In this document: in pieces, positions 63,518-64,000 of the stretch
How positions within the stretch are numbered: the stretch's first letter is position 1
Layout: each line of letters starts with the position of its first letter
DNA from: Ahrensia sp.
Lineage (GTDB): Bacteria; Pseudomonadota; Alphaproteobacteria; Rhizobiales; Rhizobiaceae
Length of the DNA stretch: 64,000 nucleotides
Assembly (NCBI GenBank): GCA_028817895.1
Contig: JAPPOQ010000030.1
Span: 268,773 to 332,772, forward strand
Direction of reading: 5' to 3'
Notes under the pieces: generated by a model
The model's database searches: none
What the model was told of the DNA's origin: nothing
What the model saw: only the letters and a program-made list of their open reading frames with translations
Position numbers and translations under genes: made by a program

Positions 63518-64000
63518 CAATTGTTCTCCAAGGGATTCAGTTTGGTCGAAATCCGATGCGGCGATGCAGCAATCGCGGACAGCAGCGTATCGATATTCGC
63601 CTTTTCAACCGCCTCGATAGCGGCAACATGCTCATCATGTGTGATTGGTGAATGACCGAAGGCCAACATGTTTGTCGCTCGGTTGAGGCCAAAAGTTCTG
63701 TCATCTGCATTTCGTACAGCCTGTTTGACCAATCTGCGCTTCAACCGGTCGAGGCTCTTTTGGGGAACGCCCGCCTCCCCAACGCTGGCTAGTGTCCGTT
63801 GAACAGCGTCAAGTGCGGTTTCGCTCGTTACACCCTCATCGGGTCGCCCCTGGAGGAAGAAATGCGTGCGCTCCTCCATCACCGTCCAGGCCCAAACACC
63901 GTAGTTGGCGAGGATGAAGTCATCGGTGCGCAGCGGTCTGGAGAGACTGCCAGGCAGCGCTGACTGCAGAAAAGCCTCCAGCAGCATTGAGGTGTAGATG
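63517..64000 (-). CDS. M16-family peptidase, C-terminal part (5' end outside window)
   Basis: The last ~160 residues of an M16 zinc peptidase-like protein are present, without the start. Visible blocks are LLEAFLQSALPGSLSRPLRTDDFILANYGVWAWTVMEERTHFFLQ (in parts) and RRLVKQAVRNADDRTFGLNRATNMLAFGHSP, typical of the second M16 half. The catalytic HxxEH would lie upstream, outside. It forms a two-gene operon with the zinc-less paralogue. Confidence 0.82.
   Translation of the reverse strand, partial: IYTSMLLEAFLQSALPGSLSRPLRTDDFILANYGVWAWTVMEERTHFFLQGRPDEGVTSETALDAVQRTLASVGEAGVPQKSLDRLKRRLVKQAVRNADDRTFGLNRATNMLAFGHSPITHDEHVAAIEAVEKANIDTLLSAIAASPHRISTKLNPLENN

Overview
The window reads as chromosomal DNA of an alphaproteobacterium, most likely a marine or soil member of the Hyphomicrobiales. 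The reasons are the high-GC coding bias, a 5-aminolevulinate synthase (Shemin route), a heterotetrameric sarcosine oxidase, a zwf-pgl-edd operon, a ScfR/RamB-type regulator beside a ~530-residue isocitrate lyase, and palindromic CCCCTTGAGGGG-type repeats. I would not name a genus. I saw no rRNA, tRNA or CRISPR array.

Layout. 1-3527: putrescine ABC transporter potFGHI (potI runs off the edge). 3662-8408: a lytic transglycosylase, then scfR, a small ORF and aceA (glyoxylate shunt). 8538-12332: a one-gene MmeI-like type IIL restriction-modification enzyme carrying an in-frame repeat insertion. 12403-14822: a basic amino acid ABC importer without an ATPase gene, followed by a solitary HerA-like ATPase. 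17214-19929: puuA/puuB-like putrescine catabolism. 20080-28203: a SPOR membrane protein, AlkB alkane hydroxylase, a FabH-like ketosynthase, ArgE, a MetC-like PLP enzyme, an SDR and a GNAT protein. 28243-32244: zwf-pgl-edd (Entner-Doudoroff). 32274-38486: soxBDAG sarcosine oxidase with divergent folD, which uses the methylene-tetrahydrofolate that sarcosine oxidase makes; a GlxA-type AraC regulator and a CaiB-like CoA-transferase follow. 40587-46572: a second spermidine/putrescine-type ABC system plus an agmatinase-family ureohydrolase. 46664-47893: a secreted polysaccharide deacetylase.

48513-54892 is the most interesting part. A cytochrome c2-like gene, a broken 3' end of acsF (aerobic Mg-protoporphyrin monomethyl ester cyclase, first half lost, in-frame TAA), a full-length but drifting puhE, hemA overlapping puhE, idi and dxs lie together. 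A perfect 12-bp-arm palindrome fitting the PpsR/CrtJ motif TGT-N12-ACA sits just upstream of dxs. acsF-puhE-hemA is a characteristic photosynthesis gene cluster order. I read this as the eroding end of a photosynthesis gene cluster, in which genes with a second use (hemA, idi, dxs, cytochrome c) survive while bacteriochlorophyll-only genes decay.

54913-61812 holds a second, unusual metabolic locus: a SAF-domain NAD(P) oxidoreductase, a divergent complex II-like enzyme in the order B-C-D-A whose flavoprotein lacks the usual covalent-FAD histidine, a Uma2-type nuclease, and a two-subunit class I fumarase/tartrate dehydratase-like hydro-lyase. It looks like a dedicated dicarboxylate oxidation/hydration pathway of unknown substrate. 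A 340-bp MITE-like element with ~32-bp terminal inverted repeats sits between this locus and a pair of M16 peptidase-family genes; both flanking genes end at TAG exactly at its edges.
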